From NCBI GenBank assembly GCA_022829145.1, contig CM040765.1, positions 9,468,292 through 9,532,291 of the forward strand: a DNA stretch of 64,000 bases, in the 5' to 3' direction. This stretch comes from Albula goreensis (Eukaryota; Chordata; Actinopteri; Albuliformes; Albulidae). Both the position numbers and the translations under genes were made by a program. Shown here one piece after another: positions 1 through 10,261 of the stretch (positions within the stretch are counted from its first letter, which is position 1; the number at the start of each line of letters is the position of its first letter). The notes under the pieces are model-generated. The model was not told where the DNA came from. It saw only the letters and a list, made by a program, of their open reading frames with translations, and ran no database searches.

Positions 1-132
1 CAATTAAGGATGCCTCTCTTTCTTTTTCACTAAATTAATGACAGTATATTTTCACAGCACAGTGGAATTCTGGGTAAAACAGGATAAGCCCCTTCCCACT
101 TGCCCCCCAATTTTGATCAACTGCTCAGTTAC

Positions 133-2727
133 CTTTGGCCATGCCCAGATCAAAGGTGTAACTTATCTCCTCAACTTCCCTCTTCTTGGCCGTGCCCTTG
201 AGCTGGTCCCGCAGCTCCATCAGCTTGATGTAGAAGTGCACTTTGTCCTGGGCGCGAGGGAACTGGGCACAGCGGGCACTCGAGGAGGGCATGAGGTAGC
301 ACACCTGCGCAGGTGGGGAGGAGAATATGGCTCTCAATCGTGATACAAAACTTCATATGACTGGTCAAAATGTTTACGATGACAAAAATAATGTGTGATC
401 AAAATGTGTACCTTCACAAATACCCAACAACATCCTTATCCCCTTTCCCAACCCCTAACAATCTATATATCACACTCTATATATCACTCTCTGTCTCTCT
501 CTCCCTCCCTCCAGAGAACCAATGGCCGACTATTACATTGCTTACCCAATGACAAACATATAAGTATATATAAGATTCAGCTAACAGGATTAGCATTTTG
601 TCCACAATCAATTCTCATGTCACCCTGGCACAGCAGATGAGAGCTTACTTTCAAAAGAATGGTAACATATTCATAATTTGCCAATCAATTAACTTAATTT
701 CCTGTCCAGAGGTGTCCTAAACGGCTGTTGTCCATAATGTGTCAAAATCCTTACCGTCTCTGTGTCTGGAACCTTGTGCGGCTGTACACCAAACTCAAGT
801 TTCTTCGGTTTGAACCCAAAGATTTCTCTGCTGAACATTTCATAAATACCTGTACACAAAGGATGAGAACAGTTTAAATGAAAGCTCATACTCAGCCAAC
901 AAAAAGCCCACCACAGGGTGACACCATGGCCACATGTGCATTACCCCAAGGGACTCCCAGCCAATCAACTGCAGTGACACAGTCAGAATTCAGTGCGGGC
1001 TGTGGAGCGTGTCACTACACCCAGTGCCAGCTGTACTTTAGGTGAAAGCTAACCCTGACAACTGTTAGAAATTCTGGACAAAATGTTATGGGATCCTCTT
1101 TCAAAATTGATACTCACATTTGCCATTGAAGACCGCAATGAGAGGCTTGTATTTCTGCAATTTCTCCACCAGAATTTTTCCCCCTTGTCGCAACTCTTTG
1201 CTGTACAAGAATACATTGACATTTATTATGTAACACTATTCTGAATCAAGAAATACATTCTTTAAATTTAACATAAAAGTAGAACAATTACATTTGTCAG
1301 CTACCAAAAGATGCCAAATATCTACTTGGTCTAAACACTGGATTATTTGTTTGGGCAGTTTGGCAGAAACTTACTTTGAGAGATCTTTGCTTCCTGGCGT
1401 GGTCCTCTCCACCATGTTGGTGAACCCTATCCCATACTTCTCAGGCAGTGACTGATCATGCATGTGATTGAGCTGCACTTCAGTGATGCCGGATAAGAAG
1501 AGGCACTTCCCTAAAGACAGCAAAGACATCCATTAACGACCACGTTTTCACAACGTTGGTCCGTTGTTAAAGAAACAAAATGAGATTCTACATAACGTAC
1601 TTAATTCAGCCTGAGACTTACAGAAATGGTTTCCTGGTCCAGGAAACCAGCGTCCAATGTAAGCTGCCATCAGTCCAGGGTTGATTCCAATCTGGTAAAC
1701 AATTCAGTGTTACCAACTGGATTCATACTCAGTAAAGTATGCTCTACTACAGACAAGTGAACTAATACTATAGGAACATGCAGTGACAAAAATGCAGTCA
1801 GAACCAGACAAATAAAATCAATATTGCTTACAGCAAGGCTCTACATCTCTGATCTCAAGAGTACTTCCACGGGGGAAGGTACACTTACAATCACAAAGTC
1901 CAGGTTGGGGGTGAGAATGTCGGGTAAGGTTTTCGTCATGACCTCAGCCTCAGTCATGCCTTTGAATCGGTCCACTTTCCTTTTCACCTTCTTGAAGGCC
2001 TCATCAATCTTCTCCTGCTTGCCCTCAGCGCCCTCTTTGGCCTTTTTGGACTTTGGCCCGGGTTTCCCTTTGGGCTCGTTTGCTTCTTTGGCCTTTTTGG
2101 GTTTTGGCCCAGGTTTCCCCTTGGGTTCTGATCCCGCTTTGGCCTTTTTGGGCTTGGGGCCTGCACCCTCCTTGGGCTCCTTGCTCTGAGCCCTGCCTCT
2201 CTTCCCCTTTGTTTTTGCTGGAGCTGCTGGGAAATAAGGCAGGGGTACCCAACCCTACAGGTTACCCACAGGGCCTAAGAGTTGACTAATTTACCACCAC
2301 AATAAAATCTATCCTAGACTAGGATAACAGTACAAAACTTAAGGTTTCTGTGTGTTGTAAAATAAGAGGAATAGAATGCTGGGGGTCAACAGTTCAGAGC
2401 TATTGGGGTTGGCGATTATACCGAAACTTCAATCCACCTCACTTGGAATTCATTGTTTCGTGTAAGGGGCAAAATATCCATTACTGTGTTGAATACTAAG
2501 GCTTAGACATCTGTGATATGTATAAAATAATGCTGATTTATGGTGTGATCAAAAAACAGGCAGGCTAATTAGTGGGAAAAATAATCTATACCTTCTATTG
2601 GGGCAGGGGTCTCCATGGTAGCCGGCGTCTCCACAGCAGCAGAGGTCTCTTGTTGGACGGCCGTCTCAGACATAGCGTTTTCGTCCCCGGCACTCTCCGT
2701 GACGTCAGCAGCGTTGGCTATCTGCAT
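133..2727 (-). CDS. tdg.1: G/T mismatch-specific thymine DNA glycosylase, tandem copy 1 (3' part off the window)
   Basis: Nuclear base-excision repair enzyme that removes T or U opposite G and, from family knowledge, 5-formyl- and 5-carboxylcytosine in active demethylation. Coding exons on the minus strand: 2592-2747 (ATG at 2727), 1889-2226, 1622-1691, 1375-1510, 1118-1200, 755-849, 133-304; phases agree throughout. The N-terminal part is Lys/Pro-rich with repeated KPKKAK blocks, then the uracil-glycosylase fold with the catalytic motif GINPG, the GNHFWKCLF segment, the [13 protein letters not shown] strand and [18 protein letters not shown]. The last two exons lie left of base 1. A clear splice donor at about 3457 suggests a 5' non-coding exon near 3458. 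The residue matching human His151 is Trp here. I saw no further break in the visible part. Confidence 0.93.
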
Positions 2728-2747
2728 GTCTTCAAGAGTGGAATTAG

Positions 2748-4290
2748 CTGGAAAACATTGACATTTGTTGCTGGAAATATCATTGAGATTTGCATTCCTA
2801 TCTCACCATAACAACTCTGATCAGTATGTTACGGTAAATATTGCTACATTGATTTAGCTCAATTCAATTCACTTTATTTTTCGTCAGCCAGCTACTTAGG
2901 TCCCTCGACAGGATACACTTTAGTAATTGGCAAACTCAATCATATTTACATTAGCTATGTATAGGGCAAGGATGAACACTGCTTCAATCTTTCACAGCTG
3001 CTGCAGGTGTCATGATAACGTTACCTAGATATGTTACAAACATATCGATGTTAACAGACATCACCAATTTTTTTGCTGTAACTAGCTGGATAAAACTTCA
3101 ACATTAATTGATTAGTTAAAAAATGATAAAGAGTGGATTCAAAACTATAGATACCTAATCAATGTTATAGCAATTTACATTTACACTCACAAAATACATG
3201 TACGATATAGCCATGACAGTACAAATCAGGACCATTCCTTATATGACACAATCACAGAACGTGTAGCTAGGTGGTTAGGGTAGCAAAACAGATATGCGAT
3301 TAGTTTGCTCACAAAATAAAAAGTTAGGTTAAATAGTCTGTTCAATGAATGGCCTAGTGACTTCCGACAATGCAGCTAGCTTGTAGGCTAACAAAACAAT
3401 ATGCTTGCATCATGCTTGGACAAAACCCGTGCAATCTTAAAGAAAACAGCTACATACCTGCTTTAAATACAGTTGAAATTAGGTTTTATTGATGGAGAGA
3501 CAGAATAGATTAGATTAAACAAGACAAAATGAGCAGGGTAGTTCATCCCTGTTCAATAACAAAGCACCTCTCACTCTGATGCCGATTTGAACAGGAACAG
3601 CTAGTCCTCCGACAACGGAACCTACTATTGACGTCAAATAGATGGGGGTGGCCTTGACGTTGTTGGCCATGTAACTGTATGCAAGATTGCAGCGAACAGG
3701 ACATGAAGATGTACTACCTCCAAGAATAACGTACAAACATTTGTACTTGTAGATGCTTAATTTGAAACTATGTGGTCGTCACCGGCCTCTTTCAACGGCT
3801 CTGGTCGTCACAAGCCTGCACATTTTCTGCATGTGCGGACAATATCCAAATGAGAAAGTCAGATTCAGCGTCATGCAGTTTCATACTTGGTGTAAACCAT
3901 CAGCCAAATACTTGTGACCAACACTAAGTGAAGGTACTATATCTCATCGTTTTTATTCAGACATTTCAATATGATCACACAACCGCCTGCACTGATATGC
4001 ATATTTGACCATAATGATAGCTGGCCACCTCTTTAGTAGAAGTTTGAAAGTAACAACTGATGCCAGAAATATTGCAGTTATAGGATAGTACAAAGGTGAA
4101 ATGTGGACCTTCTGTCTGCAGGGGGCATTATTTGAAGGAATGGATCCCTGAAAATTGTGCTTCACATGATATGGAAAAAAGGAGACAAACAGTAAAAGGA
4201 GCACAATAAGTCACTGAACTGTGCAAAAGTACTGCTCCTAATTTATTCAAATGAAAGCAGCAACATTAGTAATATATTAGATTACCTCAC
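2748..4290. other. tdg.1 5' intron and upstream region
   Basis: No convincing coding exon. A minus-strand sequence ending CAG/GTATGT at about 3457 is a good splice donor, so the first non-coding exon of tdg.1 probably begins upstream of it. The 73-codon minus-strand frame at 3515-3736 overlaps this presumed exon but has no recognisable domain. The rest is AT-rich with no clear structure. Confidence 0.4.
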
Positions 4291-4549
4291 TAGGATTTTT
4301 TTGTGGGGGCTTTTGCTCAGATGGGCAAAAGGGGGACACCAGCTGGCAAGTTCAACATCGTCCAGTGTGTGTAAATTACATCATACTGAGTAAACAGTGG
4401 AAGACAACTTTCAGGTTTGTCAAGCCAAAAACCAAGATCGGTCATATGTGCACAACCCTTGTCACTGAGGATCGATGCATTTCACTGATGGATTTTCAAA
4501 CAATTCGCAAATGGGAAAAGCTCTGGATCACAGCTACAAACAACAAAAC

Positions 4550-4966
4550 ATATTGAATTATATAAAACATCATCCACTGCTGACGTTGCTGATGTTTTAG
4601 AGGACTATCTGCCCTGTGATTTTCACACTGATGGGCAAATGAAAAGGGCCATGCTGCTGTGGCTGAACCCCCCCAAACATTAGACATACAAAGCCTCTTC
4701 CTCTTAGAGAAGGGTCTGCTCTCAGCCAGTCTGCTGCATACCTTCACCAGGGCCTCATGGACACTCTGTTGCATGAGGGGAGGCCAGGAACGGTTTGAGA
4801 TCTAACCAGCATACTGCAGACAATACTTCATGCAGAGTATGATTGCCAACATTTGCACCCAACTGTGATTTTAATAGATTTTATGGAACCAGAGGAGGAG
4901 CCAGTGGAATATTTTGCAGCTTGTAGCCAAGAGCACAATCACTTTGTGTTAGTTTTTCACTGAAAT
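4550..4966 (+). pseudogene. possible decayed coding fragment
   Basis: One plus-strand frame reads as protein-like sequence interrupted by stops near 4680, 4708 and 4797. The open stretches include DVLEDYLPCDFHTDGQMKRA and, after the last stop, about 55 codons containing LHAEYDCQHLHPTVILIDF and EPEEEPVEYFAACSQEHNHF. It has normal codon texture rather than repeat texture, and no splice sites rescue the frame. I do not recognise the family; a relic of a mobile-element protein or of a duplicated gene is possible. Chance is not excluded. Confidence 0.25.
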
Positions 4967-5536
4967 ATCTATGTCTATGAGACGCCTATTTCACTGTAGA
5001 GTTTTGATGTAATATGTACATGTGTAATGATAAAATTTAATTTGTGCTGGGTCTCCTCAATGGGACAATAGTGTGGATATTGGGGATGAGACCAGTCTGA
5101 AGTGTGATTGTGGCAGGTAGTTTGGTCTTGCGCTTTCCTCAAATAATCAAACAACAGGTCCTGCTAAAGAATAAGGAAATTGGGTGCAATTCCAAATTGG
5201 GTGCTAGTTTCCATCCATATAGCTGGCTACAGTGTTTCATAAGGATGGATGATTTCAGTCAGCAGGGCTGTTCCTGTATCTTTGCAGGTACATACAGGTA
5301 CCAGGAAAAGAGAGCCATCAACTACGGGAAACCAATGAGTCACACAAAAGCAAAGATAAAGAAATTACTTTTTTAGACACAAGAAACCATTATGTACATG
5401 TAACATTTTTTCTGATTCAAAATAAATAGTTTATTACAGATAAGAGTTCTGGAATCTGTTGTATAACTTAATAAACAGTTATTAAGAGGTGGTTGTTAAA
5501 AAGTTATCAATTGTCTCCATCTTCTTTCTTGTGTTT

Positions 5537-6760
5537 TTATTTGTCACAGGTATCTCTCCACATCTGTCTCATAAAAGTCTTCATCCTTTCCAAATCCTCC
5601 CTCTTCTTTCTGTCTGCCTCCTCCTTCCTCTTCCGAATCATATCCTCTATCTCTTGGATTGTGTCTCTCTTTGCCTCTGTCCTCTCTTCACTCTGCATGT
5701 TTTCCCTCATTCTCTTTATTAATTGCTCAGCCTCCTTCTCCCTCCTGAGCTCCTCGATTCGGGCTTCTTCCTCCATCTCCTTCATCTTTCTCATACACTC
5801 CTCTGTCTCCCATGTCCTGTCTGCCTCCATCTTCTCCAGCTTCATTGCTATCGCCTCAATCTCTTCACTTATCTCTGCCTTCTCTTTCTCTGTCAATTTC
5901 TCTGCTATACTTTCCCTCTGCATTACTGCCTTCAACTTCTCAGTCACTACCTCCCCCTCTTCTCTGAGCCTTTCATTCTCTCTTTCTACCTCAGTTTTCT
6001 CCACTCTCATCCGCACCTCATCTCTCTCCACTCCTTCGATTATGCTCTCAATCAGCTCCATCGTCTTCCTTATCAACACCTGCTCTCTCTCCATTCCTTT
6101 CCTTTCCTGCTTCATTCTCTCTTTTTCGCTCTCCACCAGTTGCTTCTTTTTGCTTTCCTCCAGCTGTTTAACTTTCCTCCGCAAATCTTCTCTTTCTTTT
6201 CTCCACTCGGCCTCCATCCTTTCTATTTCTATCTCCACCTGTTCAATCAATCGCCTCCTATCCTCTTCCTCTGCTGCGACCATCTGCTTCATTCTCTCTA
6301 TTTCTTCTTTCTCCTCCCTCATCCTCTCTCTCACCCTCTCTATCTCTTCCTTCATCCTCTCTGTTGCCTCATTCTTCCGCCTGATCTGTTCCCACTCTCT
6401 TTCCATCTCTTCCTTCATCCTCTCAATTGCCTCTTTTTCTCTGGTTATTTCCTGCTCCCTCTCCGCTTCTTGCTTGTCTTTGCTCTTCTCCAGCCCCTCA
6501 ATCTTCATCCTCCACTCCTGGCTCTCTTTCGCCCAATCTGACATAATTTTTCGTATTTTGATATCCATAAGCTCCATCAAATTCCAGCAATCCTCAGCCT
6601 CCTTCTTTGTCTTTTCCAGCTGTGTCTCCACTCTTTCTTTCTCCTCCCTCATCCTCACCAATTCTTTATTCATCTCTTCTCTTTCCTTCACCCCTTCACC
6701 AGAGACATCACCCCTCTCCATTTCATTCTCTTTGCTCATGACCTCCTTATCAGTGTCCAT
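5537..6760 (-). CDS. uncharacterised coiled-coil protein (407 codons, single large exon)
   Basis: An uninterrupted minus-strand frame from ATG at 6760 to TAA at 5537. It is almost entirely Glu/Lys/Arg/Met-rich heptad-like sequence (ERMKEE, EEIERMK, RRKEEA type segments), so it should form a long parallel coiled coil; it ends QMWRDTCDK. No globular domain, signal peptide or membrane segment is visible. The frame stays open upstream to a strong acceptor (pyrimidine tract then CAG) with the exon edge at 6820, so this may be the last exon of a gene with a 5' non-coding or unseen coding exon. An AATAAA overlaps the stop codon. Fish GIMAP GTPases carry similar tails, but I see no AIG1 GTPase exon in the 3.4 kb upstream. 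Identity is open; a retrocopy or lineage-specific gene is possible. Confidence 0.6.
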   Translation of the reverse strand: MDTDKEVMSKENEMERGDVSGEGVKEREEMNKELVRMREEKERVETQLEKTKKEAEDCWNLMELMDIKIRKIMSDWAKESQEWRMKIEGLEKSKDKQEAEREQEITREKEAIERMKEEMEREWEQIRRKNEATERMKEEIERVRERMREEKEEIERMKQMVAAEEEDRRRLIEQVEIEIERMEAEWRKEREDLRRKVKQLEESKKKQLVESEKERMKQERKGMEREQVLIRKTMELIESIIEGVERDEVRMRVEKTEVERENERLREEGEVVTEKLKAVMQRESIAEKLTEKEKAEISEEIEAIAMKLEKMEADRTWETEECMRKMKEMEEEARIEELRREKEAEQLIKRMRENMQSEERTEAKRDTIQEIEDMIRKRKEEADRKKREDLERMKTFMRQMWRDTCDK

Positions 6761-6829
6761 CTCTGCTCGGCTCCTTTCCCTTGCACAGTCAGTCCAGTAT
6801 TTTACTTTGATAAAATAAATCTGCAAAAA

Positions 6830-9800
6830 GAGAGAGAAAGGTGACCATTTACTTATGTAGGAGGGTAAGTTGTGTTAATAAACCTGTCAGTAGTTTGATG
6901 ACTGCCTGACTAACACACAGAACTTGTCTTTCTCCCACACACACACACACACACACACACATTTAAAATAGTTGTTTTACTATCAACCTGATAGTATCAA
7001 ATATTTTAAACCTGATAATTCACTTTTTACTGACTAATAGCTTCTAGAGGCCTTTATCAGCCATCTCCTTCCATTTTTGGAACAGCAGGCATATCTTCAC
7101 AAGCTGCACTTTAGTATAAAATAGCCTAACTGTATTACTCACCGTTTGGCCGCACTTAATCAATTTAATAACCAGACAGTAAGTGGAGCCTGTTAAGGCT
7201 ACTGTCTAGATGGACCTAGAATTCCATATCGTGTGTGACATAAAATTCCAAATTAGTACAGTACTTGTGACATCACAATCCCTATCTCTCACATAATGTG
7301 TTGCCAAGTGATTTCACTATTAAAACAATCATAAGCCAACAACAGGAGATGATGTATCAATATCCTGCCAACAAGCCATTTCATTTTGTGCTAATGGTAT
7401 TTCCAATGCGTTGGCGTTTAGTTAGTGTTAGCAAAGAGCTGTAATTTGCAGATAACATTGAAGAGATTTGCTGAGCTAGTGTTAGAAAGACTAAAGACAG
7501 TTTGTGTATTGTTGGCCTTCTAGCCTACAGATTTGTAAACATAGTAAGGTGTACTCAATAAGTGTTTTTTTGGTAATGACTCCACATTCAGTATGTTTCC
7601 AGATATGCATTGTCTGAAAACATACAGACCTGTGACATAGACAGCAGACATCATATACAAAACAGGCTTGACATTTCTACCTGTTGCCTTAATGCCATCT
7701 GTGTTTCTTATCAGAAAACACTGACAGTAAGAAAACAAATAAACCTAGGTTTGACAGATGAGAGGGGCATGAGAACATTCAACCATTGGCAGTTGTAGAA
7801 ATATAATGGTAGAATGAGGAATGAACACTCACATGAGAAGCAGAAGTCTTTACTTACCAAGGCTATCGAAATAATGGCATCTGTACTCTTGGTATCTACA
7901 TCTATACTCTTTTTGCTACTTAAAGTGGTTACAAAATGCATAGTTATACCAAGGGATTGCTCTAATCTACATCTGTACCTTTTCAATTATTGACATTTCA
8001 GTTGTATGTATTATTATGTCTGCATATAACAGAGATGAAATATAAATGCACTCATGTGGTAGTCCATGCAAATACCTGAATGCAAAGAATATAACTGCAA
8101 AGAAAATAATGGTTTGGAACTAGGCATCTACTACACCTGCCAAATTTCAGCATGTCACCACATGAAGGCAAGCTCAAAACAGTACTTACAGGAAAGAAAT
8201 GTACAAACTGGACTGGAAAAGACTTAGCAGTGACATGATGTATAAAAGTGATTATTTTACAGGTATTTATTGAGAGTTTAAAAAGTATAGAATGGCAACA
8301 TTTTTACTTCAAAATAAAAAAGATTGAGCTTCTTTGTGGTCCTGAGTTCACACTACTAGGTATATCCTGTAAAAAAAGAAACCATAAACACCTATTGCTT
8401 AAATTAAAACAATATCCGATGACAGGTTTGCTCAGCCAACTTAATGGAAGGTTGATGGACCACATGTACAAAATGTCTTCCCAGTTTTAAGGTATTCAAT
8501 CTTGGTAATAAATATACACACAAAAAATTACACATGCACAAAGGAAAAATGCACATGATGTTATCAGCGGTTCTGACATATGAGTTTCAATCAGTTAAGC
8601 CATTACTATGCAAACTCAAAAGCAATCATTACGTAACTCTGGCCCTAACTAAAATAGGACAAAAAATAAGAAAGACATAAAGACTGTATACAGCACCAAA
8701 AGACACAAACCTTGGAAACAAACAGTGTTTGTTCAAATACTTCAATTACTGACTATTGACAGGCTGCGCCAATGTCAATTGTAATGTGTAACTCATAAAA
8801 TAGCATTTCAGGGATGAAAGAAAAAGCCAGGAAAAAAGAAAACCCACCTCAGGCGCTTTTAATAAAATAAAAATGAAAATATGTTTTCAATAAACATGAT
8901 TTTTTTTTTTTCAAATTGCGAGCCAAAGGAATGAGGTAGATTGCATGTATTCATTACCCCTTAGCACATGCAGGAGGTTCACATGGACACTGCTAGGTCT
9001 CCTGGTTAGGCCACAATACATTGGTTTTGTATTTTATGCCTCTTATAAATTAAGATCATCCTTTTTTTTATGGGGAGTAGCTTAACATGATCACGGACCA
9101 GATTCACTTGTTTCAAAAACGTACCATCATGTCTGACCACTGTTTTTCCCCAAAATGTGATAAAATGTATATGTTGATACCAAGTTTTCCCAATTGTAAC
9201 ATAATCTCCTTTATATTTCTAGAGGTCACATCATTACTTTCCTTACCCACAATGCCACTATCGCAGTTCTTGCTCCCATCCTGCATGACTGGCCATATAC
9301 AGATACACTAGGTAGGAAAAATACAGGGTCGAGATGCTTCCTCTTTGCAGTTTTCACAAGCCAATTCCTCCACTCTCAACCAGCTAGGATGTGCTAAGAC
9401 TTGATCCTCTGCTTTTCTCACTGCCAGGCCAAAACGACAGCTATTCATCTTCGAAAGTTAAAAGCAGATAGAAGCTAGCTAGCTGCATCCTGCTAACCAA
9501 AATTAAGTTTTCTTAAACTGATACTTCAACATTTTTGGCAAACAAACCCTTTGGTCTACTTACCAAGGGTAGCAGTGTAGGCCTGAAAAGGTTAATGAAC
9601 TGAGGAAAAAAAAAAATTAACAAATTAAGTCCTGGCATTCCTGGCCTTGATTGCTGGGTGAAAGCGGCTACTGGGCTGCTAGCAAAAGGTAGCCTAACAA
9701 GTTTCCAGAATTTTAACATACTGCTGAACAAATGCTTATCTATGAATTTTGGGATTTACCCCAAAGAGGTGTCATTTTTACAAACGAAGCTGAAGTACCA

Positions 9801-10250
9801 GTGTAAATCGCTGATGCAAAACAACAACTCAAACAGAGGACCAGAGATGAACAGTCAGGAGTCCAACCTCACTCTAACACACAATACAAAAAATGAAAAA
9901 CACTCTCTGCCACATGACCCCACCCTCGTCAAATTACATAAAAACAAGAGATAATGCATGATGACATGTAACGGTTATAAGAACAAAGACAAGGCAAATA
10001 TTATTATTATTATCTTGAAAATCTACCATTATTAAAAATAGTGTTAAAAAAAAGTTATTTCAGTCCACTTCAAATTCCTTGTAGGTTCTTCAGTACTCGT
10101 CTCCTCCTCTGCTGTGTGAGCTCCGAGAGTAGGATCTCACAGCTCAGCAAAGTGCTGCTGGAGACTTGCGATTGGTCATTCCTGGAGCCAAACCCCAGAA
10201 TCATGCAACCCCCTAGGGGGAGTCCAAGTGAGGCTCTGCCCCCACATGCA
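6830..10250. other. intergenic, AT-rich
   Basis: Between the coiled-coil gene and tdg.2. I see no exon with splice sites, no RNA gene and no clear mobile element. Contains a CA run at 6936-6961 and several A or T homopolymers. Short frames here have no domain or codon bias. Confidence 0.5.
6936..6961. repeat. (CA)n microsatellite
   Basis: About 13 uninterrupted CA units. Confidence 0.95.
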
Positions 10251-10261
10251 GTCTCCGTGCT

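Noticed and set aside
3515-3736. 73-codon minus-strand frame upstream of tdg.1
   Set aside because: No domain, and it fits a non-coding first exon better.
5493-6818. 441-codon plus-strand Leu/Ser-rich open frame
   Set aside because: It mirrors the Glu/Arg/Lys-rich minus frame; composition explains the lack of stops and it has no domain.
9658-9954. 98-codon plus-strand frame in the intergenic region
   Set aside because: No recognisable motif, AT-rich, no splice or promoter context.
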